DNA from: Deinandra increscens subsp. villosa
Lineage: Eukaryota > Streptophyta > Magnoliopsida > Asterales > Asteraceae
Direction: 5' to 3'
Length of the DNA stretch: 64,000 nucleotides
NCBI GenBank assembly: GCA_039602395.1
Contig: JBCNJP010000006.1
Location: 49,496,502 to 49,560,501, forward strand
In this document: in pieces, positions 21,740 to 33,860 of the stretch
Position numbering within the stretch: the stretch's first letter is position 1
Layout: each line of letters begins with the position of its first letter
Notes under the pieces: model-generated
What the model saw: only the letters and a program-made list of their open reading frames with translations
The model's database searches: none
What the model was told of the DNA's origin: nothing
Position numbers and translations under genes: made by a program

Positions 21740-23140
21740 TGTCAATTGCTGGGCTATTCGGGAGAAGTTTTCGATAGATCTTCGGTAATAATCGGCGAGT
21801 CCAAGAAAGTTTCGTATCTCGGAAGGGTTGGTAGGCAGACTCCAATCCTTGATAGCTTCAATTTTTGTGGGATCCACGTGGATTATAGCTGCGTTGATTA
21901 CGTGACCTAAGAATCGTACTTCTCGTAACCAGAATTCACACTTTGAAAACTTGGCGTACAACTTCTCGCTCTTCAGTAATTCCAAAATAAGCTTCAGGTG
22001 CTTTTCTTGTTCGTCCTTGCTACACGAATAGATTAAGATGTCGTCAATGAAAACAATTACGCATATATCAAGGTATGGTTTACAGACATGATTCATCAAA
22101 TCCATGAAGACAACAGTCGCGTTGGTTAGTCTGAAGGGCATAACGAGAAATTCGTAGTGTCCATAGCGCGTACGAAGAGCAGTTTTCGCAATGTCTTCTT
22201 CACGAACTCTTAGTTGATGATATCCAGAACGAAGATCGATTTTTGAGTAATAGCTGGAACCTTGCAATTGGTCGAACAGGTCGTCAATTCGAGGGAGCGA
22301 ATATTGGTTCTTTACAGTAAGTTTGTTCAATTCACGGTAATCAATACACATCCGGAAAGATCCATCCTTCTTCTTGACGAAGAGAATAGGAGCGCCCCAA
22401 GGAGAGAAACTGGGTCTGATAAAACCTTTGTCAAGTAGTTCTTGCAACTGATTCAACAATTCCTTCATTTCAGAAGGGGCTAAAAGGTAAGGGGCTTTTG
22501 CAACGGGTGCAGCACCGGTTACCAAATCAATATGGAATTCCACTTCCCTGGCGGGTAGCAAGCCTGGAAGATCATCGGGAAAGACTTCAGGGTAGTCCGG
22601 TGCGATGGGAACGTCTATTAGTTTCTTTTCCTCAGATTGACTAGCTGTTATGTGAGATAAGAGTGCAGGGTAGCCCTTGCGCATGAATTTCTGGGATTTC
22701 ATGCATGAGATGATGTCTAGCTTGGTTCCACTACGATCTCCTTGAATTGTCAGAACTTCGTCGTCGGGGAGGGGTATCTTGACTCTTTTCTCATGGAAAA
22801 TGATTTCGGCACGATTTTTAGTCAACCAATCCATTCCAACGACTACGTCGAAACTTCCCAATTGTACCGGCAATAGATCGATCGAGAAAGGATGACCGGA
22901 TAAGTTCAAAGAGCAGTTTGGAAATGATTCTTTCATTTTGATTTGTTTACCATCGGCTAGTTCAACTATATACTTAGTGACTAATCTAGTTGGCGTGACG
23001 TTAAGGTATTTTCTAAACTCGCTAGACACAAAGCTTTTGTCGGCACCAGTGTCAAACAGAACGGAAGCAAAATGATTATTGAGTAAGAACGTACCCGTTA
23101 TAGTGTGGGGATCCTGACGGGATTCAACAGCATTGAGCAC
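21713..23140 (-). pseudogene. Element A protease and reverse transcriptase
   Basis: 475 codons. Aspartic protease motif LFDTGADKSFVS at about residues 28-39. Reverse transcriptase from about residue 200, with KKKDGSFRMCIDYRELNK, the SKIDLRSGYHQL block and the catalytic VFIDDILIYS box (about 360-372). The conserved FGLTNAPAVF block reads FRLTNATVVF, so at least three usually fixed residues have changed. The ORF ends in the 26-bp repeat after NFLGLADYYRRSIENFS. The first Met shown is internal; the frame continues from gag through the TGA at 23147-23149. Confidence 0.85.
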
Positions 23141-24359
23141 GAAGGCTCATCCTCTAGCAGGTTCTCGTTTGAGCCTTGGGCATTCATTCCTGAAGTGGCC
23201 AGTGCTGCCACACTCGAAGTAGGTTCCGACGAAATGCGTCTTATTCGAAGGGTTTGGGCAATCACTGTGAATATGACATTTTGCCTAGCAGCCTTTGCAG
23301 TAGACATTGCTACAATCCAGGGTATGGTGCATGTTACATTTTCCACACAGGGGCTGGTTTCCTGTGTATCCAGGTTTTCTTGCATCAGGTGCGGGTGCTG
23401 TTACAGAATAAGCCTTCACGGCTTCATGGGTTTTCTCGGTGAAGTCAGAAGATTTCTTCCTCTTTCCACCATAGCCGCGTTTGCGCTTGCGGTCAGATTT
23501 TAGTTGGCTAGAGGGGACATGCGGTACAAGTACAACTTTTGATTCAGCAACCTTACGAGAGAAAGACAAGCCTTGGCGGTTTGCCTGATAGGTCAGATTG
23601 TGAGCCAGACGAATAGCAGCTTGGAGTGTTGCAGGGTTAGAAGCCATAACACTTCCCTGAATGGCGGGAGCAAGACCCCAGATGTATCTCTCGATTTTCT
23701 TGTGCAAGGGGGTCACCATTGTAGGGCAAATGTGTGCCAATTCGTGGAATCGGCGGGTGTAAGCAGCTATGTCTGATCCATTCATGGTCAAGTTCCAGAA
23801 TTCGACTTCCAATCGTTGCAGTTCCTCACGAGGACAGTACTCATCTCGCATGAGTAGTTTCAGTTCGTTCCAAGCCATAGCGTAGGCCTGGTCCTGTCCG
23901 AGGGCTTCATCATGAGAGTTCCACCAAGTCAGAACTCCTTCTCCGGAAACGCTAGTGGCGTACTTGACCTTGTAACCATCGGGACAGTTACACATACAGA
24001 ACACAGATTCCATCTTCTCAAACCAGCGGATGAGTCCAACGGCTCCTTCGGTACCCTTGAAGTGTAAGGGCTTGCAATTCATGAAATCCTTGTAAGTGCA
24101 TTCACGGACACCTGTAAGTTACTTAAAACCTAGAATACAACTCGTACAATTGTAGTTATAAATCTTCCGGTCATAGAAGAAAAGTCTTAGTCTTACCACC
24201 AGGGGATCCTGATCTCTTTCCTTTTGAGGCAGAAGCTCGATCTGCTTCAGCGGTTGCAAGCGCATCAGCTATATGCCGGTTAATCAGGGTTTCGATAGCC
24301 GCGGTGTCCAAGGTTGTGGGTTCAGTAGGGTCACTATCACGATTTGAGCGTCTTGACAT
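23141..24359 (-). pseudogene. Element A gag with likely intron and nonsense codons
   Basis: Exon 1 (24198-24359) gives MSRRSNRDSDPTEPTTLDTA and a short basic tail. After the 86-bp intron, exon 2 reads GGVRECTYKDFMNCKPLHF, where RECTYKDF.NCKPL is the familiar start of the gag core. The core includes LIRWFEKMESVF, LTWWNSHDEA and YTRRFHELAHICP. It forms the virus-like particle. Zinc-finger-like segments follow: CGKCNMHHTLDC, CKGC-stop-AKCHIHSDC and FECGSTGHFRNEC. A TAG (23285-23287) sits inside the middle one and a TGA (23147-23149) replaces an Arg codon just before the protease. Gag and pol were evidently one reading frame originally. Confidence 0.85.
24112..24197 (-). other. Putative 86-bp intron within gag
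   Basis: Minus strand: donor GGTGGTAAGACT, acceptor AACTTACAGGTGTCC. Unspliced, the frame stops at once (TFLL-stop). Removing the 86 bp joins GGT-G to GT-GTC and gives an open GGVRECTYKDF junction that matches the expected gag start. Since 86 is not a multiple of three, splicing is required to keep frame. Confidence 0.65.
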
Positions 24360-24362
24360 TCT

Positions 24363-24671
24363 ACTTTAAATTGTATAAGATAAAATAAAGTAAGACATTA
24401 CACATAGTATAAGTGAATGCAATCAAAACATGACATGCCAAAATCCATAACAATCACCACAATATAACATAATATAGCAACACATTACATTACAAGGTAC
24501 ACTAGAGTTGATAATAAAGGTACATGCTACAACATAATCAATTCTTGTCCACAATTGTTCAGACCAACATAAACATTTGTCCGGTGATAAAAACAGATTC
24601 ACCAATAATACAAGTTTTGAATACATTATAATACCATAAAAGAGTAACAGACACTCCATGAAATAACAACT
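24363..24671. other. Spacer between ORF0 and gag
   Basis: About 300 bp, A+T-rich, no convincing coding sequence. A Met-rich and Cys-rich 78-codon frame on the minus strand looks accidental. Confidence 0.45.
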
Positions 24672-25640
24672 CTAATGAAATGGTGCTCGATCAACGATGT
24701 CAAGGATGTCATGGATCTGGATAATCACTGCCAGCAACAAACGGATAATGCTGGCGAAATCCTCCGCCGAGGGGGTAGTAGCTACGAGAGCTCGGATGGC
24801 CTGGTTGGCCTCAGTGGCGGGGCCAGAAACGTCAGACAGGTGAACATGCAACGTGTTAAGGGCTTGGTCCTGGGAGGTCACACGGGCCTCCAGGACAGCA
24901 AGAGGGGTGGCAAGGGTAGTGATAGTGGCTGGTGGAGCAAGGCTACAGATGGTGGTGTGAAGCTGACGGATCTCATCGTCACGTCGGGCGATGCAAGAAA
25001 AGAGGGAAGACACAAGAGAGTCAACAGGGATACCAGAAAGAACGGAGTTAGGTGTATCAGAAGGTGCTGGGGCATGAGATGGCAGTCACACGTCCTGGGT
25101 CTCAGCAGTGGCGGATGGCTCTCCGATCTCGAAAGTGATGTCAGCAAAACTCACCCGTTTCTTGGGTGGCATCGTCTCTGGTTCAGCGGGTAGCTCATCG
25201 GGCTCTGGGGAGAGGGACCGTTTACGGGACGGCTCAGACTCGGTAACTGGACCGGAAATGCGTTGTCTACTACGTCTGACGGATTTCCTAGGGGTAAGCA
25301 TACGGAGGGGATCGTTATGCGTGGAGCGGTAAGGTCGGAATGAGGGCTCACGGTCAGGGGAAACAGGGCTAGAAGCAGATAAGGTAACTGTGAGAGTATC
25401 TCCATCCTGATCTGCATCGGTGATGTCAACAGTGAAGGGCGCGTACTCCTACGGGTCATCATTAGTCGCAGAATCCTCCTCCGGCTCAGAGTCAGCATCG
25501 TATGGGCCATCAAGAACATTGGTCGGTGAACGGGGAGGTGATGGAGCCTCTGTAGTGACTGGTGACGCTGGCTGCTCCACGTCGAAGTGTGCCTCAGTCT
25601 CAGAGTCAGAAGTCAAGTCAATCGGTCCGTGAGAAGCCAT
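24672..25640 (-). pseudogene. ORF0 upstream of gag in element A, two nonsense codons
   Basis: Three listed-size open stretches are in one frame and together make a 322-codon ORF. It starts MASHGPIDLTSDSETEAHFD and is broken by TAG (25449-25451) and TGA (25086-25088). The N-terminal 65 residues are acidic and Ser/Pro-rich. A middle part is basic (TPRKSVRRSRQR, then MPPKKRVSFADITFEIGEPS). The C-terminal third is helical-looking and Leu/Ala-rich (RRDDEIRQLHTTICSLA, VLEARVTSQDQALNTLHVHL). The PP(K/R)KR ... F.(I/V)GE.S pattern recalls the N-terminal extension found in many Asteraceae chromovirus polyproteins. Role unknown; the basic stretch could be nuclear targeting or nucleic-acid binding. No homologue was checked. 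Confidence 0.65.
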
Positions 25641-25668
25641 GTTGCGACAAAGTTTCTAAGTAATGAAG

Positions 25669-25715
<47 letters not shown>

Positions 25716-25828
25716 CGTATGATATGTGAATCAGTCAAATAGACAAATAGTGATGCATGCCAGTATGACTAACAGAGTTTAGGCTATAGTCCAGACCCTA
25801 TGGATGTAAATCTAGTTCTATAACCTTG
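25641..25828 (-). other. Element A 5' leader with (TA)n run
   Basis: Between PBS and ORF0. (TA)n occupies about 25672-25711. No other feature seen. Confidence 0.5.
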
Positions 25829-25840
25829 GCTCTGGTACCA
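25829..25840 (-). promoter_or_regulatory. Element A primer-binding site
   Basis: The minus strand reads TGGTACCAGAGC, one mismatch to the iMet PBS TGGTATCAGAGC, three bases from the 5' LTR edge. Confidence 0.8.
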
Positions 25841-25843
25841 CTC

Positions 25844-28800
25844 TGTCACACCTTGTAAGATTTGTGTCGGGATGTGAAAAAGGTTATCACAGTCAAGGTT
25901 ACGAACATACTCTGGATGGTTCAACAACTAGAGCTGTTTTGGAAATTATTTAATTGTTGGAGTAAATAGGAGTTTTTCCAATATCATTACGCAGCAGAAT
26001 AATTGTAATGAGAAAAGTAAATTGTTTAAGTTACAACACATAAGTTTTCAAAAGAATTTTAGGACATGACACCGTTAAGTGTTATGTCAGGAAAATCTCC
26101 AAAGGTTAAACCATACTCCAGACATCAAATGAAAATTCCTAAAATGCAATGATAGGAAACAAGCAAGCAGGTTCGATGCCTGTACAACAATTAAGTTTAA
26201 GTACCTGAGAATTCATATGAGAAAACGGTCAACAAATAATTGTTGGTGAGTTTCACATGTTTAAAGTGCTAGCAGTTAAAGATTGAATGAAAGTAGTAAT
26301 TTGAAACAGTTCATGTTAATAATTGACAATATCAGATAAGACTAGTTGATAATGTTACCATGTACCCTGAATACCGAAACTGACTGTTTACCCACTCTTG
26401 GTACCTTTTGTCCGGTTGGTACCGCATAGATATGGCATAACAATTTGTACTCTTTGACTAAAAGACGGAGTCATGATTGGAGCTACAAATCAGAGCAGGG
26501 GCGTTAACCCAATAGATCTATTCAAACGTTACCGTTTGCAAATGATAATTAATCGGATTCAGTTAATAGTGGGGTTTGGGTTATAGCATGAATGAACATG
26601 AGATAACAAGTATGGAAAATGGAAAAGCACATGAAACAGTTATGATAACAAGGTCTAATTGTCTAATATGGAAAAATGTATGTATGAATTCTCCCCCAAA
26701 GATAAAATAGTTAAAGGAAAAAGGGGTCGTGAAATACTCACATGATTCAGAAACAGGAATTTGGTAGCCGTTCAATAAAAATGTAGCTCTAAATATTTAT
26801 AAAACATACAATAAGTAATTGAGTTGAAAATTAATGTCACTCCAATTAGGTAGGTCAAGTCTTGACGTCATGGTAGCCTTAGGATTAAATGATTTGAAAT
26901 GTCAAAGTGGTTATGCATTTATTTGTAAATAATGTAAAATATATATTTTTAATTAAATAAAATATACAAAAATTCCCAAATAATATTTAAAGATAGTAAT
27001 TATTTATAGAAATAAATATTAAGTCAAAATGAGGGTTTTCATATAAGAAATTGATTATCTTGACTAATTAGTTGAAAACCGGGCGATTTCGCGGTAACCG
27101 CCGATTACACGATATTTATCCGTTTAAGTTGGAAATCAATCAAGTATAATTACATGTGATTATTTTTTGTCCAAAGTAGGTAGATAATTATTTCAAGTGT
27201 CGGTTTTCATTAGTTTGTCGGTTTTGTTGATTTTGTGTCGGTTTTGCCGTTTTGGTCCCGTTTGCCCGTTTAATGACATCGTTAGGTTCCTAAATTCACC
27301 ATATGTATTTATAAACATGTTTTTACCATTAAAATAACCCTATGAGTTCGTTTGGACCAGATTTGGGTTCTATTACAAAAATGGTGTTTCCGGGCCCGTC
27401 GGGTGTCAGTTTTAGTCTCGGTTTGTGCCCAAATTCAAGTAATTTTCTAAGGGATCCTTTGGCCATGCTCTAAATCCATTTAAACCATCAAAACCTACTG
27501 TTTAAAGGCCTAAACTTTCTGGTCAAAACGGATCTATATTTAAAAGTGTTTTCTAGGGTTTATAAAGTGTACTTTTGTAGGTAAAAGTTTGCTATGGTGA
27601 GTTTAAGCACTAATAATCTTTATAAAGTCCAAGATATCATACTTTGACTATATTAAGAGTCTAAAAACGTGTCATAGGCATCAAGGGGTCCAAAGTTACA
27701 AGAACAACACATAACACACAATATATACAAAACTAATGTCAAAAAAATGCAAACTAAACAAATACTTGTGTAAAATTCCAACCAAACTAAGTTTTGAACA
27801 TAATATTGCAAGTAAATACTATCATGAGTTTCTAGTAAGTAAATACATGGTGAAACATAAAGATAAATACAAGTAAGTAAGCTTTTATGGGGTAAAATGA
27901 TGTTTAGACGACAATGTAGGTCAAGACTTGTTAATGGAGTGTTCTAGTCATAAAATGAAATTAAGAATACTTGCTAGAACAAGATTTTACTAAGAAAAGT
28001 GAAGATGGAACCTTGCTAGGAGAAGATGGAGGTCGTGAATGATGATGGTTATGATGATCCTTGAGTGTTCTTGCTTCCTAGTGTCATAAATCATCAAGAA
28101 CATGAGTGAATACTTAAGAGTTTTAGAGAGAGAGAGTAGAGAGAGATATCTTACGGTTGGAGGAAAAGAGAGAGCAAGGAGAGTTTTCTTGAATGTGTTT
28201 ATGTCAAATGGGGGCTAGGGTTTGTTAAAGATGAATATATATGAGGTTAAGTGAGAAGGGAAGTATTTGGTTAGTGTGTGTGTGTGTGTGGTTCGGTCCA
28301 AAGAGAACCGAGAGAGAGTGAGAGACGAGAGAGAAGGAGAGATGGAGAGTAAAGAGTGTTTGTGTCTTGGTTTGTAATAAATATCTGGTAGTAGTATGGT
28401 TATTGAAAAAGTTAAGTGTTTGTGTGTGTGTGGGTTTTTTATGGACCGAAAAGAAGAAAAAGATGGGACGGGTTCGAGCCCTTTGGTGGCCGGCCGAATC
28501 CTCTACACAAGGGGGGTTCAAGAGAGTTCAAACCTGTGATAAATTTGTGTGTTTGGGGCTGCAACTAGAGAGGGAAATAGTGGTGGAAAGTGGAGGGAAA
28601 CTAAGGACCATTGGGTCTTAGTTTTGTCTTGGCTTGAGACAACTCTCACCTACACTTATGTAGGTTGTAATATTGTGTTGGGTGTGAATAGAAAAGCATC
28701 AAAAGGTCAACACAAGTACTAGAGAGTAACTAGATCAAGTAATGGAATGGTGGTGGTTTGGTTTCGGTTGGGATTCGGTCGAAGAGAGGGTCACGGGTTC

Positions 28801-29526
28801 AAACCCGTGGCCGGTTGGGTCGAGAAAAACGAGAGGAAAGAAGGAAGTAAATTAAATGAATCGAATCGGACGAAACGTTTTATAAAATCCTTATTCACGA
28901 CGTCAAAATATTAAAACAATGACTCAGTTTGGAACAAAATACTCGAGGGTTAATATCATTGAGAATTTACGTTGCATGTATGTGAAATATATTCGTCGTG
29001 AACGTTAATGAAGTTTAATTAAATGTTTTGGACGTAAAATAAATCAATGTTAACGTAGGGATTGAATCACAAGTCTCGTTTTGTTATCGTTGTCTAAACA
29101 CATTGTTATTTAACATGAAATTGTTTATTAAAGTCATGCGTGAAATATGTGAATCATAAAATTATAAAAGGTTGATCAAAGTTTATGATTTAAAATGAAC
29201 GTAAAATGATGATGATAATAGTAATGGATCCCATGATAATGAGATCATGCATGAGGTTTACCACATAGTTTGGTAAATTTGATAGACGAATTCGATTAAT
29301 CGCTTTATTATTATTGAAGTTTCAGCGACCATTTCGTGCAAAGAAGTCATCATGTTCAAGTACTACTTTCAACATGAATTAGGGCTACGTCAAGGCTATA
29401 TTCCTATTATGTAATGAATGAAATTATGATAAAATTGGCACGTTGCAAGTAAACAGTTACGTAACATAGTTAACACATAAGTATATATTATCGGTTTAAG
29501 TCCTTGGAAACTTACGGGTTGTTACA
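25844..29526 (-). repeat. Element A 5' LTR (3.68 kb)
   Basis: Aligns with the left LTR along its whole length (TGTCACACC ... GGGTTGTTACA). It is about 70 bp shorter, mainly in simple repeats and small gaps. Substitutions are scattered, about ten in the first 130 bases by eye. Confidence 0.9.
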
Positions 29527-29907
29527 ATTATTTGCTTAAAACAAAAATAAAACGATTTTTAGTTTTTACGCTATTTCGGTGTTCATTTTATCGTTTATCA
29601 GGAATCTCGGGGTTTTTTTATCTCAAATTATATAACTTTGAACGTCCTATAATCATTTTATAACTTGTAGATCAATTTTGTTAACTAAAATGCAAATAAA
29701 TGAATTTACGGTTTTTCATGCAAATCCAGTATTAACCGGGAGTCACGTAAATTTCAAAAATCATATTTTAATGTTCCTTAGTGTTTTATAAGGTTAATAT
29801 AAGTTACTCGTAAAATTTTAGAGGTTATCGAGTTAAAACGAGCACGAAGGAGCAAAAAGAGAAAGAAAAAAATATAAAACAAAGTTCTTGCCAGCCCCCC
29901 CCCCCCT

Positions 29908-29952
29908 GGCGGACCGCGAGGGGTATATGCATGGTTTGTCGCGGTCCGCGAC
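29908..29952. repeat. Palindrome pair GGCGGACCGCGAGG / GTCGCGGTCCGCGAC
   Basis: Two GC-rich inverted repeats 30 bp apart, about 150 bp upstream of the TATA box of solo LTR E. The second is a 15-base near-perfect palindrome and matches GTCGCGG(A/T)CCGCGAC in the element B LTR (57575-57589). The position suggests promoter elements. Confidence 0.75.
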
Positions 29953-30727
29953 TGTCGACGTACGACAGATTCAGCACCAGGTCGATTTTTGACCATGTTT
30001 TCTATCTTTTTCTCCAACAATTCGAGCTCCAGATGTCGTTTTACCTCAATTAGTCACTAGCATTGTTGTCTACCATCTGTTGTGCACCTAATGGTTATAA
30101 ATACTCGCTCAATTCATCCATATTCCTCAGCGATTCCTTCAAATATCATCATAAAAACTCTAAAACGAACCAGAAAGTTCTTCATTCAATTTCGGTCAAT
30201 TGGTGAGGTGTTAGGAGCTCAAATTTTGTAGTTGTCCATTGTTAGGTATGATTAACAATAACCTATCTCAGTTTTTGATAATATTGTGTCTAAATATGGT
30301 TTCTAAAAATGTATAAAAATTTGGGTTCTTGAGTTTGTTTTTATGAAAAAATAGGTGATTGGGTTCTAGTTTTGGGAAGGTTTGGTATTTTATCTAAAAA
30401 TAGGTCAAAATTAGGATTTTCTAAACGTTGTTTTGCCAAAATTGAACAAACAGGGTTAAATTGAAGGCTAATCTTTTAAGGTATATTATAAAATAATATT
30501 ATAAGTAAAATCTCTAAGTTTGTTTCATATAATAAAAGATTTTTCTATTTATTTAATAAATGCGTCGAAATTAGGGTTTTGTAATATGTATATTTAATAA
30601 TAAACCAACAGGGAGGTATTGGGACTTATCTTTGGTCTTAGATCATGTTTATATATATAGTAAGTGTATATGAGTCCAAAAGTGATAAATAATAAAGTTT
30701 TAAGAATACCGAGTTAATCGGATCCTC

Positions 30728-30870
30728 CGAAGTTCGTGGGAACCGGAAGGGTAGGCGCATGTACTCTGGGGTTTCTGGCAAAGCGGGGTGTCACATAAAT
30801 CCCAACGGGGAGCTGGCATACCCTCACTGGGGGATCCCGGGTGAGCGTTTACTTATAGGAATGCGCGTCT
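30728..30870 (+). repeat. Conserved GC-rich block shared by LTR E and element B LTRs
   Basis: GAACCGGAAGGGTAGGCGC, TACTCTGGGGTTTCTGGCAA, GCGGGGTGTC, GATCCCGGGTGAGCGTTTAC and TTATAGGAATGCGCG recur in order on the opposite strand at 50185-50325 and 56604-56745. The rest of these LTRs is much less alike. The block lies about 650-750 bp downstream of each TATA box, so it would be in the transcript leader. Confidence 0.7.
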
Positions 30871-31983
30871 TTATATTATCACTAAACCCTAATTTCCCGA
30901 TAAAGGGTAAAATGGTCTTTTCAAATCAAATAAGACCTAGCTCTCCCTAAGTTCCTCGTGTCCTTAAAAATATAATCATTATCATTCCCCATGTTCATTT
31001 AGCATGTTCATTCTATTAGGATAATCTCCACATTGTTATATCTCGCGATTGGTTCTATCTCTTATTTCCGAGCTACTTATCATGTGAGTATCCACTAAAT
31101 CCCCATCTTTTAAAATTATTGGACGTGATGCGATATCAACTATTGTTATCATTAGAAGGGTGGATCCTTCGAATGATGATTCGAGTAGTGAGTATTCATG
31201 AATCCCCCTCTTTTAATATTGTAGGTTGTGACTCAATATTCAATTCGTATTATCATTTTTAATGGTGATTCTTTCGAATTATAATCCGACTTGTGAGAAA
31301 TCATATCTGCATTATTTTTTAAACGTTTTGGGGGTGTAACATGTATCTCTTTTTCAAATCGTTTCTCTGAAATGAAAACGCGATTATATGTTGATTGGAT
31401 ACATTCTATGTATGTTAAATTTGTGTGGATTATTGTGATTGGTTGTGCTCTAGCATTGTGCTCTATTTCATTATCTCAAAGGCGTACTCATTAACATACC
31501 GAGCCGGGGTTACATAATAGATCTATTGGTTTGACAGCCCACTTGGCTTGCCTGGAGGCGTCAAGTGATTGGAAGCCTAGTTGTCTAGGGTTTGATACGC
31601 TCGCTCATTATCTCTAACTCATTACTTGTTTGACTATATATATGAAAATATCTCATTACACATATATCGCTGTTGTTGAAATTTTACATAGATTATTTAA
31701 ACTTGTGTTTACTCACCAACTACTTTTGTAGCTAACACTTTATCTTATACATGTTACAGGAACTTATAATTGAGTCATGTTGTGATCACGCTAGGATTTC
31801 TGGACCTATATTAAGAACCTTAAATCAGTTTTTAAATGTATCCAGTATGTTTATCTTTATTGTACAATATCCTTAACTGATTAAAAAGGGCATGTTTAAG
31901 TATTACAACTTATTTTAGTTGTCATGTGCATCTGGACAACCATTGCGCCCCGACATATTCCGCGCGTCGGGTGGAGTGTGACA

Positions 31984-32972
31984 TGGAATGATCATAGTTG
32001 ACTACTCGTATGTTGGGTGGTCGGCTCGACGAGTTGGGAGCAATATTATGATAATTTTCAACTTTCTATTTGTTGAATTTAATGTTGTATGCCATAGAAA
32101 TCATGTAAAGTTTGTGTGGTGATACATTGACTTAAGGGTGAGTAGTAGGGTTCGAAAAATTGCAATAAAAGTTGAAAAAAACCTTGAATTTTGGCTAAGT
32201 AGGGAAAACGGAAAGAATGTCAACATGGTGGTTTTGGAATCTTCGGTGGCCGTTTTGAAAAAAAAATTGAAATTTTCATTGATGTTTGTTCGATAGTTTC
32301 ACTAGGACATTAGTTGAATTATGTGTCCTAACACTAACTTGTTGCTTGTGTTATGATAGGTAAAGAATAGGTGCAAGCCAAGTCATGGTCATGCCAAGTT
32401 TTGGATAACAGAACACTCGACATGATATCATTTTGGAGATGTTATTAAAACAATTTGGTGTTTTAATACTATTTTCAATAACAACTTTGGATGTTATGGA
32501 TTAGTTTCATATTTTTTGATGATTGAAACGTATTAAGTATAATAGACGTTTTAAAAATTTTGAAATTTTCAGGGACCGATTTTCTAACGTGTATATTCCG
32601 CAATATAAGGAGAAGGGTGTTACACGTGTCATGGAATCATAGTCACTTGTCACGTTAAATGACTTGTAATATGCATTTTAAAGTCGCTGGCCACAGAAAT
32701 TTTATGTAGACTAAAATATAAATATCTTATACATTTACAAGATAAAATAAGGAGTTTCACCCGAACATGGGAGTTTGTAAACATGACATAAAAGACTAAT
32801 GTTATGCAAAATAAGTCCTCAAAAGGCCAGGTTATGCAGTGACTCCTAGATGTGTCCCAACTGAACTTCATTCGTGCTAACGACCTAAGATTAACATGCT
32901 AAAACTAGTCAATGTAAAGTTGGCGAACTCATAGGTTTTAATAAGTAAAACGTAAGTAACGAAATACACAAA
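31984..32972. other. Unrecognised stretch right of solo LTR E
   Basis: No ORF of note. CATGGAATGATCATAGT at 31982 and CATGGAATCATAGTCAC at 32630 are similar and bracket about 650 bp ending in GGGTGTTACACGTG, which may be an old insertion. Its identity is unclear. Confidence 0.35.
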
Positions 32973-33200
32973 CACTACTACAAAAACAACTTTCTTGACG
33001 CTTTTAGCTCGTCAAGAAAGGGTGCAGATAACGTGCAAATGTGTGTCAAGGAAGGCAGTGTCAAGAAGCTTCTTGACGCGCAAAATGCACGTCATCCTGT
33101 TTATGATGCGCGAACGATGACGCGCAATGCGTGTCATAAAATGGGCGTCAAGGAAGCCATGTCTATATCTGCTCATGACATGCATATTTACGCTTCAAGA
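32973..33200 (+). mobile_element. CACTA (EnSpm) transposon terminus
   Basis: CACTACTACAAAAACAAC is a typical CACTA terminal inverted repeat. It is followed by sub-terminal repeats of CTTGACGC, GTCAAGAA, GACGCGCAA and GCGTGTCA in both orientations to about 33180. I found no matching TTTTTGTAGTAGTG end in the window, so the other end is lost or interrupted. Transposase motifs were not seen. Confidence 0.7.
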
Positions 33201-33419
33201 ATTTTATTTCTTTCAAGTTTTTTTTCTAGAATCACTAATTTCCATATTAAATAACCTCATAATACAAAATAAAATAGATTTATAACAAAATAATTCATAT
33301 ATATCAATCATTACAAAGTTAACATGAGTTTACATAAAAAAAATTTAAAAAAAACTATAAACTAAATAACTAATTAAAAATATGTGGACTCAATACTAGG
33401 AATCCTAATCTAATATACA

Positions 33420-33520
33420 TTCTAATAATGCTTACAGGTAATCTTCTTCTTCACCAGGTTCGTCTCCATCTCCATCATCACTTTCTTCACTTAAAGTAAA
33501 TTGGTAATAATAGTAGGTAA
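33420..33520 (-). other. Possible acidic C-terminal exon fragment
   Basis: The minus strand reads FTLSEESDDGDGDEPGEEED followed by YL and a stop. An acidic tail just inside a CACTA end may be part of a transposon-encoded or captured protein. Too short to identify. Confidence 0.3.
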
Positions 33521-33860
33521 ATCTGGAAACATAGAACAATAAGCAAGACCTATTAAAATAAAGTTAGTAAAGTATTAAAACAGAATTGACAATTCAAAAA
33601 CGAAAGCACCTATGCTGTAAAGGTTATGTGAATGAGTGTATGTAAGTATTAATCTGCACCATCATTCTACCCTAGAACTCCAAAGGTGCATTGGCCAACA
33701 ACTGCAACAACCAGTGAAAGTCGAATAAAAAGGAAAGAGAAGAGATTAAATACAAGGGTAATGGAGTCTAGTGATGAAAGGTGTTTTAATAAAGGGAAAA
33801 CAATTAAAATAAAGTTACCAGCTAGTAAAGAGAATTCAGTTGACACAAATCATTAGGAAA

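Larger units (their letters stand above)
15967..29526 (-). mobile_element. Element A: Tekay-like Ty3/gypsy chromovirus, 13.6 kb, decayed
   Basis: Two long LTRs, a tRNA-iMet-like PBS inside the right LTR, a purine tract inside the left LTR and minus-strand gag-pol with an integrase-chromodomain end define a chromovirus. Long LTRs and the polyprotein style suggest the Tekay/Del clade. The flanking 5-mers are ATGAT (15962-15966) and ATTAT (29527-29531), a target duplication with one change. LTRs differ at several percent of sites by eye, many of them C/T or G/A. The coding region has several stops and frameshifts, so the copy cannot move by itself. It is inserted in solo LTR E. Confidence 0.9.
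15798..31983 (+). mobile_element. Solo LTR E (15798-15966 + 29532-31983), split by element A
   Basis: Starts TGTAACACCC (15798) and ends GGAGTGTGACA (31983). The 5 bp outside each end are TGGAA (15793-15797 and 31984-31988), so this is a complete solo LTR of about 2.6 kb. The chromovirus at 15967-29526 interrupts it after 169 bp. A plus-strand TATA box, GGTTATAAATACTCG (about 30093), lies downstream of a palindrome pair at 29908-29952. The block at 30728-30870 and the 15-base palindrome are shared with the LTRs of element B, so E and B are related families in opposite orientation. Confidence 0.85.
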
